Assembly: GCF_000470315.2 (NCBI RefSeq)
Contig: NZ_CBRF02000025.1
Coordinates: 25,677 to 78,790, forward strand
Origin: Psychromonas sp. SP041
GTDB lineage: Bacteria; Pseudomonadota; Gammaproteobacteria; Enterobacterales; Psychromonadaceae
DNA length: 53,114 bases
Reading direction: 5' to 3'
Below the pieces are notes generated by a model. It did not search any database. It saw only the letters and a program-made list of their open reading frames with translations, and had not been told where the DNA came from. Shown in pieces: positions 27,001-34,848 of this stretch; position 1 is the first letter of the stretch; every line of letters starts with the position of its first letter. The translations under genes and the position numbers were made by a program.

Positions 27001-27829
27001 CGCAAAAGATTTACAATTAGAAATACTAGAGAGCTCTACTTTAGGTGATCTCAATACCATTACTCATATTATCAAGGCTTGTCAAAGTGGCTTAGGGGTC
27101 ACTTTTGCATTAGATGATTTTGGTACAGGCTACTCATCTCTAACGCATTTAAGAAGTTTACCTGCAGAAACGATAAAGATTGATCAAAGCTTTGTAAGAG
27201 ACGTGCTTGATGACCCAAGTGACTACTCTATTATTGATGGTGTTATTTCGTTAACAAAATCATTTAATCGTAATGTTATTGCTGAAGGTGTTGAAACAAC
27301 AGATCATGGGTTAATGCTTTTACTGATGGGGTGTGAAAAAGCACAAGGATATGGAATAGCGAAACCGATGCCTGCTGTAGACTTTTTTCAATGGCTAAAT
27401 CATTACACGCCAAATAAAGAGTGGCTTGCCTGTGGCAGTACACATTATACAAGGAAACAAAACACGCTAGAAATTTTCAAATTAATGACAACTAAATGGA
27501 AAGAGAAGTTACGAAATAAGATTTTATCATCACACGGCGACATTGCATTTTGGCCTATATTGGATAATGAATTTTGTCATTGTGGTAATTGGCTCTATCT
27601 TCAAAAACAAACACAACTATTTGATGAAGAGGAAATCCAACGAATTGAAAAAATACATTATAAAATTCACGACGTTGCCTATTCAATACAACATAAATAT
27701 CAAACAGGAAAAGTGCAAGAAGCACAGAATGATTTAGCAGCATTAGAGTTAGTTTTTAAAGAAATGCACAATGCACTAAGTTCAGAGTCAATAACAATGG
27801 ATGCCTCAAAGCGTTTAGATAATTCCTAA
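24080..27829 (+). CDS. Multi-PAS GGDEF-EAL phosphodiesterase/cyclase with C-terminal CZB zinc domain
   Basis: 1249 residues without a membrane segment. About five PAS domains (about 15-180, 190-310, 315-430, 435-560, 565-680) are followed by GGDEF (about 685-845), EAL (about 860-1115) and a C-terminal CZB-like domain (about 1130-1230). GGDEF is intact (RQGGDEF, I-site REED). EAL keeps every catalytic landmark: EALIR, the Asn of SINIA, LEILE, LDDFGTGYSS, KIDQSF, AEGVET and AQGYG. The CZB part has SSHGD, EFCHCGNW and IHYKIHD, the His-Cys-His-His set that binds zinc in DgcZ-like proteins. PAS-1 carries a seven-fold six-residue repeat (97-138). It could both make and degrade cyclic di-GMP. Confidence 0.9.
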   Translation: MNLNSSPNLVLNNSDPLFKMIFSQQLQYMAVLSREGQVLKVNDIALTFQDEPEVDYIGKLFWESPAWCNTPAWEQIWRARLEKSSNQKQTVIFEDTFQIADCLQMNGSPQINAPLQIKNTIEVEKNLQVESSFQLAQSTIYYANTSITPIYTPENNDQPSGYIIQIVDITKQRNIENQHKKNETKLELVLEQSRIGNWELNLADQTTHHSLIHDQIFGYDSLVPDWTYETFLQHVLPEEKDEVDNKLQQAIANKVNWHIECRIRRKDGEIRWILASGGHTFDVSEQTKLIVGIVQDITDLKQAEETNLRHHAELKSLFNALPDTYFRIMSDGVILDYHTQNNDKFYNDSNNFIGKRLQDIFPEDIGLLFQSKINDVLQTDKILTFKYQLMINNQITYFDVRLNNIGFNDQLICIIRDVSNELRSQESLAVSEQLFRTIFEQATVGVALISFDIKSVIRINQRFCDMVGYSMKDMSDVNIFERITHPDDLESNLSHRKKILTGQQHESTIKKRYIHKDGHIIWVELTISPTRQVGSQPKTIIVVAQDISKRKKAEDKLQLSSKVFSDTHEGIVITDAKKLIVDVNSAFFKITGYRREEVIGKQPSFLSSGKQSPQFYEQMWQSIKESGHWQGEIWNRTKQGELYAELLNITSLTNEDNQITHYIGVFSDITSIKQQQEKLNLMAHYDVLTKLPNRALFIDRFHQSIAHSIRTGHQLAICFFDLDDFKPVNDSFGHDAGDHLLIEVAERITGCIREEDTVSRQGGDEFAILLNDIESNSQYEATIKRIHQILAVPYIIDGIQHQITVSSGVTLYPSDEGDIDTLLRHADHAMYQSKLAGKNRSNLYSPDSDQRIIQKNLQLEEINNALENNEFQLYYQPKVNMATGNVFGVEALIRWFHPEKGLLPPLDFLPFIDGTPLEIKVGEWVIKNALQQLDNWQQQGIKLEVSINIASNHLHSSSFFIVLEKHLAEHPSVNAKDLQLEILESSTLGDLNTITHIIKACQSGLGVTFALDDFGTGYSSLTHLRSLPAETIKIDQSFVRDVLDDPSDYSIIDGVISLTKSFNRNVIAEGVETTDHGLMLLLMGCEKAQGYGIAKPMPAVDFFQWLNHYTPNKEWLACGSTHYTRKQNTLEIFKLMTTKWKEKLRNKILSSHGDIAFWPILDNEFCHCGNWLYLQKQTQLFDEEEIQRIEKIHYKIHDVAYSIQHKYQTGKVQEAQNDLAALELVFKEMHNALSSESITMDASKRLDNS
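24368..24493 (+). repeat. Seven degenerate 18-bp (six-residue) repeats inside PAS-1
   Basis: Residues 97-138 of the PAS-GGDEF-EAL protein read as seven six-residue units: FQIADC, LQMNGS, PQINAP, LQIKNT, IEVEKN, LQVESS, FQLAQS. The pattern is hydrophobic-Gln/Glu-hydrophobic and then three variable residues. It splits a PAS domain between VIFEDT and IYYANTSITPIY. Confidence 0.75.
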
Positions 27830-27862
27830 TTAGAGAAAATAGGTAGATGATATAGGCATACT

Positions 27863-27907
27863 CGACATGCTAATTACCAATGTCTCTAAAGAGTAATTAG
27901 CATGTCG
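27863..27907. terminator. Hairpin between convergent genes
   Basis: Perfect 15-bp inverted repeat CGACATGCTAATTAC with its complement, loop of 15 nt, between the end of the PAS-GGDEF-EAL gene and the end of the EamA gene. There is no T-run, so termination is likely but not certain; it could serve both strands. Confidence 0.55.
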
Positions 27908-27918
27908 ATAAACCGTCG

Positions 27919-28827
27919 TTAGCTTGGTTGCAGTGCAGCTTGTTTGCAACGAGAAAATAAAGGTTTCTTCCGCTGAGTTAATACGTTTCCTAATATCACT
28001 AACACCAAACCAAGTGTTGAAAGTAATGTCCAATGATAGCCTTCAAAAACAGCAGAGGCGCTTAATGCCACTATCGGTGTTAACACTAATATATAAGCTG
28101 CATTACTCGCCCCTAAACGGTCAACCAAGATAAGATAAAAGGTAAACCCAAGCACAGAAGCAGGAATAGCGAGATACAATAAACTGCCTATGTATTCTGT
28201 AGTCATTGTAAATTCAAAAGGCAGTCCTCGAACTAAAATGATTAGCAATAATGCAGCACATCCATAAAGCATTGCATAACTGGTTGCAGTGAAAGGTTGA
28301 ATATTATTTTTTGTATTACGTATGCTGAGCATATTACCAATGGAAAAACACCAAGTGCCTAAAAGAGCAAAGAACAGCCCGTATAATGTATTCTGTGACC
28401 AGTCTGTTTTCAGTAAATCTCCGGTAAATAATAAACTAATACCGGCTAACCCAAACACAGCACCTAACCAAAAGTTAGCACTGGTTTTAGTTTGATAGAA
28501 GAAACGACTATGCACCGCATTAAAAATTGGAGCCGTCGCCATAAAAACAGCCACTAAACCACTCGGGATATACAAGGTTGCACTGTAGAAGGCTAAGAAA
28601 TTACAGCAAAATAAACATATACCTTGTAGTGCTAAAAAAGATTGATCTCTTGGTTTTACTGGTTGAAGTTTTCGCCAACACTTTCCAATGATGAACATAA
28701 TCATCGCAGCAATAGCAAAACGATAAAAAATAGAGACTTCCATCGGTACATCGCCATGCTGCCATTTAATCGATATCCACGACAACCCCCAAATAAAAAC
28801 CATTGATATATAAAGTAATACTGACAT
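27919..28827 (-). CDS. EamA/DMT-family transporter
   Basis: 302 residues, about ten membrane helices arranged as two EamA repeats, the layout of drug/metabolite transporters (RhaT/YdcZ-like exporters). Each repeat contains the usual small-residue-rich helices; typical segments are MVFIWGLSWISIKW near the start and YLAIPASVLGFTFYLILVDR in the second half. It probably exports an amino acid, nucleoside or toxic metabolite; the substrate cannot be read. AAGGG lies 7-8 bases before the ATG. It is divergent from an AraC regulator with 267 bp between them, an arrangement that usually means the regulator controls the transporter. Confidence 0.88.
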   Translation of the reverse strand: MSVLLYISMVFIWGLSWISIKWQHGDVPMEVSIFYRFAIAAMIMFIIGKCWRKLQPVKPRDQSFLALQGICLFCCNFLAFYSATLYIPSGLVAVFMATAPIFNAVHSRFFYQTKTSANFWLGAVFGLAGISLLFTGDLLKTDWSQNTLYGLFFALLGTWCFSIGNMLSIRNTKNNIQPFTATSYAMLYGCAALLLIILVRGLPFEFTMTTEYIGSLLYLAIPASVLGFTFYLILVDRLGASNAAYILVLTPIVALSASAVFEGYHWTLLSTLGLVLVILGNVLTQRKKPLFSRCKQAALQPS

Positions 28828-29094
28828 TCTTTACCCTTAAGAATAAAACTTATAATAGAATCACATCATGCAGTATTTAACTTATAAGAAATATCACAAT
28901 CTCATTAAAACTAACACAATATTGCGGTTTTATAATCATGGGTAACATCGAAAGCAGAGTATAAGTTGAGCTATTTAATATTAGTGTTAATGTAAGTATG
29001 AGTGTTTTCTTATCTATTTTTATAGTCGTTTATAAAAACACCTTATAACAATTTACTTCCTTCTATAATATTTATAGAGTGACCTATCAACGCT

Positions 29095-30030
29095 GTGTTT
29101 GTGAATAATATTACTATGGATAACATTAGTTCAGATCATGCCAATATAAAGAAGACCCATTTGCATTTTGAGTCTTCTAATACTAGCTTTCAACAGTCAG
29201 CTAGCAAAATCTGTTTAAGGGAAAGATCTTTAACGGATGCCTTATCTTGGGCGCATTATCAGAATGAAAATGACCATGTCTATTATAGAAATGAAAAACA
29301 ACATACCTTGAGTTTATATCTAACAGGTGGATATCAAACACATCGTACCGACATTCATTCAAGATTTGGTGCGCCAGGTAAGTTTTGTTTAATGCCAAAA
29401 GATTCTGAAAGTCATTGGCAACTTGGTCAAATGCAACAGTTTATGCACTTGTACTTTAATGATGACTACCTTAAACAACTTGCTTTGAAAGTCTTTGATA
29501 TCGATCCACGTATGTTACAACTACCAGAATTAAACTTTACTACCGATGTGGCAACTGAAGCTTTATTTCGACACTGTATGACTACTAGCGATTGGCAAAG
29601 TAAAGATAATCATTTAGCGATGGAGCAAGTTACCAATACGATATTAGTCTCCATGATACAAAATATGGGAATAACTAAGATAATAGCCCCTATCAAAGGA
29701 GGCTTATCACCAAAGGTGACATCATTAGTGTGTGATTACATGCAAGCCAACTTTCACCGTCAAATTTATCTCAGTGAATTAGCTGAGTTAGGCCAATTAA
29801 GTGAATATCATTTTTGCCGTATGTTTAAACAAAGCTTAGCGCAAACACCACAGGCTTATTTATTAAGCATTAGAATAGAACAAGTTAAATTACGACTACA
29901 TAATAAGTTAGAAAGCATCAGTGACGCAGCTCTACATTGTGGTTTTTCTAATCAAAGCCACATGGGACGATACTTTAAAAAACTCGTAGGGATATCACCT
30001 CGTCAATATCGAGATGTGATTAGCAACTAA
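29095..30030 (+). CDS. AraC-family transcriptional regulator
   Basis: 311 residues. The N-terminal ~190 are a cupin-like ligand domain (SLYLTGGYQTHRTDI, GAPGKFCLMPKDSESHW), and the C-terminal ~100 are the double helix-turn-helix of AraC/XylS proteins (IYLSELAELGQLSEYHFCRM and SISDAALHCGFSNQSHMGRY, ending FKKLVGISPRQYR). It is divergent from the EamA exporter and is its likely regulator. The start is uncertain: GTG at 29095 gives the full frame, while the ATG at 29116 (MDNISSD) lacks a ribosome site. A 10-bp hairpin follows the stop. Confidence 0.85.
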   Translation: MFVNNITMDNISSDHANIKKTHLHFESSNTSFQQSASKICLRERSLTDALSWAHYQNENDHVYYRNEKQHTLSLYLTGGYQTHRTDIHSRFGAPGKFCLMPKDSESHWQLGQMQQFMHLYFNDDYLKQLALKVFDIDPRMLQLPELNFTTDVATEALFRHCMTTSDWQSKDNHLAMEQVTNTILVSMIQNMGITKIIAPIKGGLSPKVTSLVCDYMQANFHRQIYLSELAELGQLSEYHFCRMFKQSLAQTPQAYLLSIRIEQVKLRLHNKLESISDAALHCGFSNQSHMGRYFKKLVGISPRQYRDVISN

Positions 30031-30107
30031 AAACGGTATGCTCCGAAAACAGTTAAGGGTAACTTAATAAAGTGGTTTAATAAAATGGCTTAATAAAGTT
30101 ATTCAAT

Positions 30108-30130
30108 AACGCTATTTAATAAATAGCGTT
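30108..30130. terminator. Hairpin between convergent araC-like and phosphoglycerol transferase genes
   Basis: Perfect stem AACGCTATTT / AAATAGCGTT with a 3-nt loop AAT. No long T-run on either side, but the position between two convergent stops fits a shared terminator. A loose 14-bp repeat (TTAATAAAGTGG-like) precedes it. Confidence 0.5.
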
Positions 30131-30192
30131 CATTTAAAGCGCAATTGTAGCCACTGACATGACAACAATTACGGGTGAATAACGACACAAGA

Positions 30193-32223
30193 CTAATGAA
30201 GATACTCTGAACTATAATAGCCTTTTTTATAAGCTAAACTGCCCCATAACGCATTCGCTTTGGCTTTATCAACCATTATTTCAGGCATCTCTTTACTATT
30301 CAGTTGTGTGGTTTCAGCATCATAATGAAAACCCAGTGGAGACTTACTCGGTTGTAAAATAACCACGTCATTATTATTGTCCATCCAAGCGTAGTTCTTA
30401 TAAAACTGCATCATCGCTCTTAGTTTTGATGCTTCAATATCTTGGGTCATATCATGGCCAATCATAGGCGTTAGGTTATCAACACCGATCAATGATAATA
30501 ACGTTGGTGGTAAATCGATTTGACTGGCTAAACGATCATCTTGTTTATAACCAATACCTCCACCAAAAATAACCGCAGGTATTCTAAAATGGTCAATAGG
30601 GACTAATTGATTACCGTATGCTCGTGAATCATGATCGGCAACAACCACAAACACAGTATTGTCCCAATAATCAGAGGCTTTCGCTTTTTTGATAAATTGC
30701 CCTAATTCATAATCAGAATATTTAGCTGCATTTTCCCGAGTCTGTTTTGGAGAGTTATAAGGAGTAATGACCCCGTCAGGATAATCAAACGGAGAATGGT
30801 TTGACGAAGTGAACACTAAACTAAAAAAAGGTTTTCCTGATTTATTAAGCTGTGAAAATTGTTGATCTGCTTTTTTATATAAGTCACCATCACAAGCCCC
30901 CCAAGCGCCAACAAAATCAGGGTTTTCAAATGTAGCAAAATCCTGCATGTCACTAAAACCATTGCCCAAGAAGAAGCTTTTCATATTATCAAAATGGCTT
31001 TCACCACCATAAATAAATTGCGTATGATAACCTTGGTTTTTTAATAAATCGGCAATGGTAAAAAAGTTAGTTTGGCTTTGCCCTAATTTAACAACCGAAC
31101 GCGCCGGAGTAGGTGAAAAACCAGTTGTTACCGCTTCAATACCACGTACAGAACGCGTTCCTGTGGCATACATACGATTAAAGCTCCAACTCTCTTGCAT
31201 TAACTTATCCAAATTCGGAGTTAATGGTAATCCCCCTAACCCACCGACATAGCGAGCCCCTAAGCTCTCCTGCAATAGAATAACCAAGTTCTTAGGTTTA
31301 CCTTGATAGGACGCTGAGCGGTTAACTAATGTAGGCATTAATTCAGAACTAGAACCATTAAGATTAAATTGTTTCCCGTTAACGCCTTTAAGATCTTTAT
31401 TTTCTGAAGACGATAATTCACTATGTGGTAGCCTAGTATTAGCAGACATTGATTCTTTGACCAGACGAATAATGTTAGCTTCATCCATCTTGCCATAATA
31501 TTTAAAAGCATCATCTTCAGCGCTCATCTGTTTAATAGAAAAGAACAATGAATATGATGAATTTAAGATTAAATCATTCATTAATGGATCTGTTGAGAAA
31601 GCGACCATGGCAGGATTCAATGCACGATGCCCCAATGATGAACGAGCGCCTAGAAAACAAAGTGAAACAGCTAATAATGCCATCACGGGACGCCAATACC
31701 ATTTAGGAAATGTTAACCCTGTGACAGCATATCGACTGAACTTCCAAGCCCCATAAATAGTGGTAATAGAGATCAATGCACCTAACAATAACTCAAGTTT
31801 ATAACCACTCAATAACATACCAAAAACTTCTTTAGGGTAAATTAAATATTCAACAAATAATCGATTAGGACGAACGTCATATTCTATAATAAATGAAGGA
31901 GTAACTACCTCCATATAAACAACTAACCATAAACCAGCAACGATCCAAATTCGTAAAAATACAGAACAAATTTTTCCAATAGTATTGTTATTTAACAATA
32001 AACAACTCACTAACGCAGGCACTGCAAATAGATAGCCTAAACTGGCAAGGTCTATACGCAACCCACTTAAAAAAATGGTCCCCCATCCATTAACATCATT
32101 AATTCGCTCGCTTTGCCATAATGACAAGCTCAACCGAGAAAGCATGAAAATAGATAAACAAATAACAAAAGTGGAAATGATAGGGAATAAAATGCCTAAG
32201 CGTTTTTTGAGTGAAAACGACAT
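30193..32223 (-). CDS. LtaS-like phosphoglycerol transferase / sulfatase-fold membrane protein
   Basis: 676 residues. Five N-terminal membrane helices (about 1-200) are followed by a periplasmic sulfatase/alkaline-phosphatase-fold domain (about 290-640). Catalytic landmarks of the LtaS/OpgB group are visible: LVILLQESLGARYVGG with the metal Glu, the nucleophile Thr in TGTRSVRG (about Thr-356), HFDNMKSFF, and VVADHDSRAYG with the Asp-His metal pair. Such enzymes move phosphoglycerol groups from phosphatidylglycerol to periplasmic glucans or lipid-linked sugars. The ATG at 32223 has AGGA at good distance; the frame runs ten codons further without a ribosome site. No opg glucan genes are adjacent. 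Confidence 0.85.
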   Translation of the reverse strand: MSFSLKKRLGILFPIISTFVICLSIFMLSRLSLSLWQSERINDVNGWGTIFLSGLRIDLASLGYLFAVPALVSCLLLNNNTIGKICSVFLRIWIVAGLWLVVYMEVVTPSFIIEYDVRPNRLFVEYLIYPKEVFGMLLSGYKLELLLGALISITTIYGAWKFSRYAVTGLTFPKWYWRPVMALLAVSLCFLGARSSLGHRALNPAMVAFSTDPLMNDLILNSSYSLFFSIKQMSAEDDAFKYYGKMDEANIIRLVKESMSANTRLPHSELSSSENKDLKGVNGKQFNLNGSSSELMPTLVNRSASYQGKPKNLVILLQESLGARYVGGLGGLPLTPNLDKLMQESWSFNRMYATGTRSVRGIEAVTTGFSPTPARSVVKLGQSQTNFFTIADLLKNQGYHTQFIYGGESHFDNMKSFFLGNGFSDMQDFATFENPDFVGAWGACDGDLYKKADQQFSQLNKSGKPFFSLVFTSSNHSPFDYPDGVITPYNSPKQTRENAAKYSDYELGQFIKKAKASDYWDNTVFVVVADHDSRAYGNQLVPIDHFRIPAVIFGGGIGYKQDDRLASQIDLPPTLLSLIGVDNLTPMIGHDMTQDIEASKLRAMMQFYKNYAWMDNNNDVVILQPSKSPLGFHYDAETTQLNSKEMPEIMVDKAKANALWGSLAYKKGYYSSEYLH

Positions 32224-32611
32224 ACAGTATCCTGAGATGAATGAACTTAACAATAAAGTATCATTACCAGCTTAAGGAACACTGAGAGTAACCTTAAGAT
32301 TTGCTTAAGATTACTGACTTTATTACAGCAAATAGCCGCGCTATTTTGAATCCATTACAAAGGTAAAACGGGAAGAGTGTTAATAAGAGCGTAGCAGGAA
32401 TGATTAGCAGTAAAACATTGCTGTTTTGGTAAATGTTATTTTTAAACATGAATACAATAAGTATTTAAAGCCATCTTAAATATTCACCTTCCTGTAAAAG
32501 GAAGATGAATTAACTAGAGCATTAATAGAGATAAAATTGAATTATAGAAAGTGAGCTACAAAGTCATTTATAAAAGCAATTTATAGAAGCTATTAATACA
32601 ATAAAGAAGGC
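32224..32611. other. Intergenic region between the phosphoglycerol transferase and HupE-like genes
   Basis: No gene seen. A weak hairpin at 32482-32510 (ATTCA-CTTCC paired with GGAAG-TGAAT, one mismatch) lies about 100 bp past the HupE-like stop and could end that transcript. Confidence 0.4.
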
Positions 32612-33190
32612 TCACATTACAAGCATGTGGAAACCAACCCCTGCAATACCAGCACCTAAATATCTTAAGAGTTGAGCACCACTTTTTAGTTTCAATAAAA
32701 CAAGACCAATGAAGACACCTGCAATATGTATAATCGCAGTACCAGCAACAAAGCCAAGTGCGTAATACATAGGTTTAGCTAGATAAGGCATTTCTGAACC
32801 ATGTGCATGCCCATGAAAAATGGCAAAAATGCCAGCAAACAGCATTGCTAGCAAAGCGGGAAATTTTTTCTCTGAGGCAATAGAAAGGCCTAATGCAAAC
32901 ACTGACAAAATAATGCCTAATTCAACAGAAAACAATTGAACATCTTCCATACCAAGAATGCCACCAATCAACATAACGATGACAAAAGTGGCAGGTACTT
33001 TCCATATTGCTTTCCCCCCCATCTGAGCACTTAAAATACCCACACTTAACATAGCCAGTAGATGATCAAAGCCAAGTACAGGGTGACTAAATCCAGACAT
33101 AAAGCCACCAGCACCTGGAACAGTGTGTGCGTAAGCTAAATTAGGGAGGACTAACATAATTCCAAACAGCGTGATTAATGATTTTTTCAT
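32612..33190 (-). CDS. HupE/UreJ-family membrane protein
   Basis: 192 residues. A cleavable signal (MKKSLITLFGIMLVLPNLAYA) is followed by HTVPGAGGFMSGFSHPVLGF, then DHLLAML, the family signature with its conserved His and Asp-His residues, and about six membrane helices. The His-rich FHGHAHGSEMP lies in a later helix. Family members are Ni or Co permeases tied to hydrogenase or urease, but neither enzyme is encoded here, so a role in general transition-metal uptake is more likely. The ATG at 33190 has AGGT upstream; the frame is open 26 codons further but without a ribosome site. A Fur-box-like palindrome lies upstream at 33250-33267. Confidence 0.85.
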   Translation of the reverse strand: MKKSLITLFGIMLVLPNLAYAHTVPGAGGFMSGFSHPVLGFDHLLAMLSVGILSAQMGGKAIWKVPATFVIVMLIGGILGMEDVQLFSVELGIILSVFALGLSIASEKKFPALLAMLFAGIFAIFHGHAHGSEMPYLAKPMYYALGFVAGTAIIHIAGVFIGLVLLKLKSGAQLLRYLGAGIAGVGFHMLVM

Positions 33191-33249
33191 TCGATTACCT
33201 ATGACGTTTATTATTATTGTTTTTATTACAGATAGTTTTTCATTATTAA

Positions 33250-33267
33250 TATTGATATCAATAATCA
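33250..33267. promoter_or_regulatory. Fur/Zur-box-like site upstream of the HupE-like gene
   Basis: TATTGATATCAATA is a 14-bp perfect palindrome, and TGATATCAATAATCA matches 11 of 14 defined positions of the Fur 7-1-7 site. It lies 60-80 bp before the start of a metal-permease-type gene. Confidence 0.35.
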
Positions 33268-33391
33268 TTAAGTTTAACGAAATTAAAAAATTATGCGAGG
33301 GGAACTATGATAAATAAGTATGATAAAGAAGTACGATAAAGCATCATGATTATATACTTAGAGAGCTTAATGTTTTCATTAACTTCTCTAA

Positions 33392-33551
33392 TACCGATTA
33401 CATTAAATAAGTGATCTAAATTTTACGCAGGAAAAATGACTTAGTTTAAGACGTAAATCGAGCTAAATGGTCATTCCCTTTACGAAATTTACAACGAAGA
33501 AATAAGTTATTTTAACAAGTAAAATAGATCAGTTAATTAGTGTGATTGGTA
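33392..33551. mobile_element. Family B inverted-repeat element, uninterrupted copy
   Basis: 160-bp element with ends TACCGATTACATTAAATAAG and TTAGTGTGATTGGTA. It is flanked by TAA on the left and TAG on the right. It serves as the empty-site reference for the nested insertion at 15699-15857: its GACGTAAATCGAGC is continuous where that copy is interrupted. No coding capacity. Confidence 0.8.
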
Positions 33552-33661
33552 TAGGTACAATAGAATCCTATTTTAGACAACAATCATATTCTTATCATGA
33601 ATATTGAAGAAGGCTAATAACCTTGAAGCCCTTAGAATAGAACCCTACTGAAGAATATTAA

Positions 33662-34066
33662 TTAACTTTTATTAGATTTTAGTGAGCGTAAAAATAGCCC
33701 AAGTCCACCGACGGACAATACCAAAATAACAATAAGATCAAACGAAGTCATGGTGCGCATACTAAACCTGACGCTAGATATAACACCAAAAATTAAGGCA
33801 GTAAGAGAACCAATTGAAAGGATCCAACCTAAAATGTTTCTCGCATTATAAAAAATAAGGCCAATACCAAAAATGAAAGGGATCATCACCATGCCACTGG
33901 TAATACCCATACCACCAAAGTTGTTAAAACTATAAAGTCGAGAGCCAAAACCAAAACTGGATGTTACTGTGATAGCATTAAGTAGCATATAAAAGCCACC
34001 ACACATCATAATCAAACCAATGAAAAAATTGCCAACACCACCTGAACTTCCACCTGCTCCATTCAT
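33662..34066 (-). CDS. Small membrane protein, four helices, not recognised
   Basis: 134 residues. A Gly/Ser-rich start (MNGAGGSSGGVGN) is followed by about four hydrophobic helices (FFIGLIMMCGGFYMLLNAI, GMVMIPFIFGIGLIFY, ILGWILSIGSLTALIFGVIS, IVILVLSVGGLGLFL) and a basic tail. I cannot assign it to a named family. The regular length, clear start and normal codon use suggest a real inner-membrane protein. AAGG lies 11-12 bases before the ATG, somewhat far. The neighbour on the left is a family B repeat; on the right is a DUF3010 gene on the same strand, 311 bp away. Confidence 0.65.
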   Translation of the reverse strand: MNGAGGSSGGVGNFFIGLIMMCGGFYMLLNAITVTSSFGFGSRLYSFNNFGGMGITSGMVMIPFIFGIGLIFYNARNILGWILSIGSLTALIFGVISSVRFSMRTMTSFDLIVILVLSVGGLGLFLRSLKSNKS

Positions 34067-34377
34067 CTTATTCTAAACCTTTTTATATAGTTGAAATGAC
34101 TTAAGTTATTATCATAAAAGTATAACGAATAAAGCACTAAAAGTACTCTTACAACGAATATTAAGTTAATTATTCCTTTCTCTATTAGTAGCCATTCTAC
34201 TCACACTTTTTATTAGTATTTCTATACTCTTGGTTTTTCATCAATGACTTTCATTTTTTAGCTCGATTAATGATAACGCCAAAATTCATCATAAATCACT
34301 TTTAAGAGCACTATTTTAAATAATGTTCTTAAAAGCCTTGGAAAAAAATTGGGGGTATATTGATAAAGTGTGGCAGA
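34067..34377. other. Intergenic region with a long hairpin
   Basis: The main structure is an imperfect 17-bp hairpin at 34299-34335 (CTTTTAAGAGCA paired with TGTTCTTAAAAG, then TATT/AATA). It lies just after the DUF3010 stop and probably forms the 3' end of that transcript. No T-run follows. Confidence 0.5.
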
Positions 34378-34797
34378 TTAAACTTTGAAGTGCATTCCAG
34401 TTACGGCGGTTAAATATGCATCATGTTGGTATGCATTAAGCGTAGTTGATAATTCGATTTTGTTTTTCTTCTGCATAGCGGCGGTCGTTTGTGGGGAGAT
34501 TAACGTTACCTCACCTACCGTTGAAAGTTGAATTAGCCCTTCCATTTTAAACGTATTTGCTCCACCAGCAAACCGCCCTGTTTTCCCACGTTTTTTGATA
34601 AATATTTTTCCTATCTGATTATTGAGAACAAAAGTATCAATCTTTTCTTTGAAAGATAAGACGTCCGCATTAACATCTCCATCACCTAATGAAATTTTCT
34701 TCACTTTTAAATCTACATGATGAAAGCGCTCTTCATCGGCTTCCAATACCACTAAAATCGCATCACTTGCTTTTAATTCTATACCGCATATTTTCAT
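34378..34797 (-). CDS. DUF3010-family protein
   Basis: 139-residue cytoplasmic protein matching DUF3010: it opens MKICGIELKASDAILVVLE, carries IFIKKRGKTGRFAGGANTFK in the middle and LISPQTTAA later. The pattern suggests an RNase H-like or actin-like fold start (CGIELK), but the family's function is unknown. The ATG at 34797 has AAGGA six bases upstream; the frame extends 11 codons further without one. It starts 52 bp after the topB stop on the same strand, so the two may be co-transcribed. Confidence 0.82.
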   Translation of the reverse strand: MKICGIELKASDAILVVLEADEERFHHVDLKVKKISLGDGDVNADVLSFKEKIDTFVLNNQIGKIFIKKRGKTGRFAGGANTFKMEGLIQLSTVGEVTLISPQTTAAMQKKNKIELSTTLNAYQHDAYLTAVTGMHFKV

Positions 34798-34848
34798 AAT
34801 AATCCTTTTTATAATACCTAATAACGTCATCGCGTATTTTAATAAAAC

